A stretch of 64,000 bases of DNA from Filomicrobium insigne (GTDB taxonomy: Bacteria; Pseudomonadota; Alphaproteobacteria; Rhizobiales; Hyphomicrobiaceae): NCBI RefSeq assembly GCF_900104305.1, contig NZ_FNJC01000003.1, forward strand, positions 62,001 to 126,000. Direction: 5' to 3'. The notes under the pieces were generated by a model. The model did not search any database. It was not told the DNA's origin and saw only the letters and a program-made list of their open reading frames with translations. Of this stretch, positions 62,972-64,000 are shown one piece after another (the stretch's first letter is position 1; each line of letters begins with the position of its first letter). The translations under genes were made by a program, and so were the position numbers.

Positions 62972-63460
62972 ATGGCAAAGCCAGACACTCTCATTGTCAC
63001 ATGTCCAAAATGCGCGACGCTTAATCGTGTTCCCTTTGAAAAATTGGGCGACCACGGCACATGTGGAAAATGCCACAATCCGCTATTTGCGGGGAGCCCC
63101 ATAGAGTTGACCTCTGAAAACTTCTCAAAGCACGCCGCTTCGAGCGACATCCCCCTACTCATCGACTTTTGGGCGAGTTGGTGCGGTCCGTGTCGACAAA
63201 TGGCGCCTGGCTTTGCAGCCGCAGCCCAAAAGGTCGAACCGCGTTTGCGCCTGGGCAAGGTGGACACTGAAAAGGAGCAGGACTTGGCGGCGCGTTTTGG
63301 TATCCGCAGCATTCCGAGCCTCGTTCTCCTGCATAAAGGTGAAGAACTGGCGCGCACCACCGGCGCCATGCCCGAGACGGCACTTCTGAATTGGATTGAC
63401 AACGCGATGGCAAAGCGTCAGCGACATTTCCCAAGCCAATCAATTGGGGATGAAGCATGA
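62972..63460 (+). CDS. trxC: Thioredoxin 2 (zinc-ribbon thioredoxin)
   Basis: A 162-residue cytoplasmic thioredoxin. N-terminal zinc ligands C11, C14, C31 and C34 (CPKC and CGKC) and active site WCGPC at 70-74 with the cis-Pro in IRSIPSLVLL. The zinc ribbon separates TrxC from TrxA. GAGGGG precedes the ATG. The stop overlaps the start of the Old Yellow Enzyme gene by four bases. The EcfG-type promoter upstream fits a stress role. Confidence 0.95.
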   Translation: MAKPDTLIVTCPKCATLNRVPFEKLGDHGTCGKCHNPLFAGSPIELTSENFSKHAASSDIPLLIDFWASWCGPCRQMAPGFAAAAQKVEPRLRLGKVDTEKEQDLAARFGIRSIPSLVLLHKGEELARTTGAMPETALLNWIDNAMAKRQRHFPSQSIGDEA

Positions 63461-64000
63461 GCTTGTTATTCACACCGTCAAAGGTGGGATCTGTACAACT
63501 CCGTAATCGTATTATCATTGCACCGATGTGCCAATATTCAGCCGAAGAAGGTTGCGCCACTGATTGGCACATGATTCACCTCGGCAATCTGGCTCTTTCT
63601 GGAGCTGGGTTGCTCACGATCGAAGCCACGGCGGTCGTGCCAGAAGGACGGATCAGTCCTGATGACCTAGGTCTGTGGTCTGATGATACGGAAGCCGCGC
63701 TTAGCCGCGTGTTGCAGGCCGTTCGGCGTTACTCGGACATTCCGATCGCTATTCAGCTGGCACACGCCGGACGTAAGGCATCCGTGCGCGTGCCTTGGGA
63801 GGGCGGCGCGCAGATTAAACCGAATGAAAGTCGTGGCTGGCAGACCTACGCGCCTTCAGCCATACCTTTTGCCGAAGGCGACAATCCGCCGGTGGCCTTG
63901 GATCGCGGCGAAATGGAGATAATCCGCGAAGCCTTCGGTGAAGCTGCAAAACGAGCGGCGCGCTTGGGCCTCGACGCAATACAAATTCACGCGGCGCACG
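63457..64000 (+). CDS. Old Yellow Enzyme family flavin ene-reductase (3' partial)
   Basis: The first 181 residues of an NADPH:FMN oxidoreductase, cut by the window end. The N terminus SLLFTPSKVGSVQLRNRIII and APMCQYSAEEG, with the Cys after Met, and QLAHAGRKAS mark the YqjM/XenA (NamA) class of Old Yellow Enzymes, which reduces activated C=C bonds and nitro groups. QIHAAH at the edge begins the HAAHG substrate-binding segment. It overlaps trxC by four bases (ATGA), so the two are co-translated. Confidence 0.93.
   Translation, partial: MSLLFTPSKVGSVQLRNRIIIAPMCQYSAEEGCATDWHMIHLGNLALSGAGLLTIEATAVVPEGRISPDDLGLWSDDTEAALSRVLQAVRRYSDIPIAIQLAHAGRKASVRVPWEGGAQIKPNESRGWQTYAPSAIPFAEGDNPPVALDRGEMEIIREAFGEAAKRAARLGLDAIQIHAAH

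Noticed and set aside
1-64000. CRISPR arrays, tRNA or rRNA genes, phage or insertion sequences
   Set aside because: No regularly spaced repeats, no T-loop/anticodon pattern and no transposase or phage family protein were recognised.

Overview
The window reads as a chromosomal segment of an alphaproteobacterium, most likely of the order Hyphomicrobiales (Hyphomicrobium or a close relative is my best guess). The grounds are the bc1 complex set petA-petB-petC, a PetP/PetR-type regulator pair, a SthA transhydrogenase without redox cysteines, DUF1127 and DUF2147 proteins, HWE histidine kinases, EcfG-type stress promoters and a dispersed palindromic intergenic repeat of a kind common in that order. 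Nearly all of the DNA is coding. I see no prophage, transposase, CRISPR array, rRNA or tRNA. The first gene is cut by the left edge and the last by the right edge.

Layout. 1-8.8 kb: a lysozyme-like hypothetical, DUF2147 protein, hemF, an ABC exporter, trmL and the cytochrome bc1 operon. 9-13.7 kb: a methylthioadenosine salvage group (mtnP, apt, mtnA, class II aldolase) whose composition matches the DHAP shunt rather than the full oxygen-dependent Met salvage pathway. 13.9-19.8 kb: sthA, a MocR-type regulator with paired operators, and ychF-pth-rplY. 20-25 kb: a repeat-bearing OmpA-family protein, a sodium:solute symporter, two tiny exported proteins and an AEC transporter. 25.1-27.6 kb: a MarR regulator divergent from a beta-propeller/MoaD-like/cupin gene set. 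27.6-33 kb: prs, a lipoprotein with an internally duplicated domain, pgeF, a MidA methyltransferase and lgt. 33-45 kb: ubiK, ybjN-like, proC, arsC-like, TetR, a histidine kinase with PetR/PetP-like regulators, ilvE, a CrtI-like oxidoreductase, flavin reductase, arfB and hyi.

45.1-55.7 kb is the most unusual part: two successive ATP-grasp/alpha-E/transglutaminase sets (one as separate genes plus a 1098-residue transglutaminase-DUF2126 protein, the other with ATP-grasp and alpha-E fused), followed tail to tail by a zinc-ribbon metallopeptidase. Comparative genomics has linked such genes to synthesis of an unknown peptide or peptide tag, but the product is unknown.

55.8-64 kb is signalling and stress related: a threonine-synthase-like enzyme, a PAS-GGDEF cyclase, a universal stress protein, DUF1328, two HWE kinases, thioredoxin TrxC and an Old Yellow Enzyme. 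Four sequences matching the EcfG (general stress sigma factor) promoter GGAAC-N16/17-CGTT lie in front of the ATP-grasp cluster, DUF1328, the first HWE kinase and trxC. This suggests that the ATP-grasp system and the right-hand genes share general stress control. That link is my inference and is the main lead from this window.
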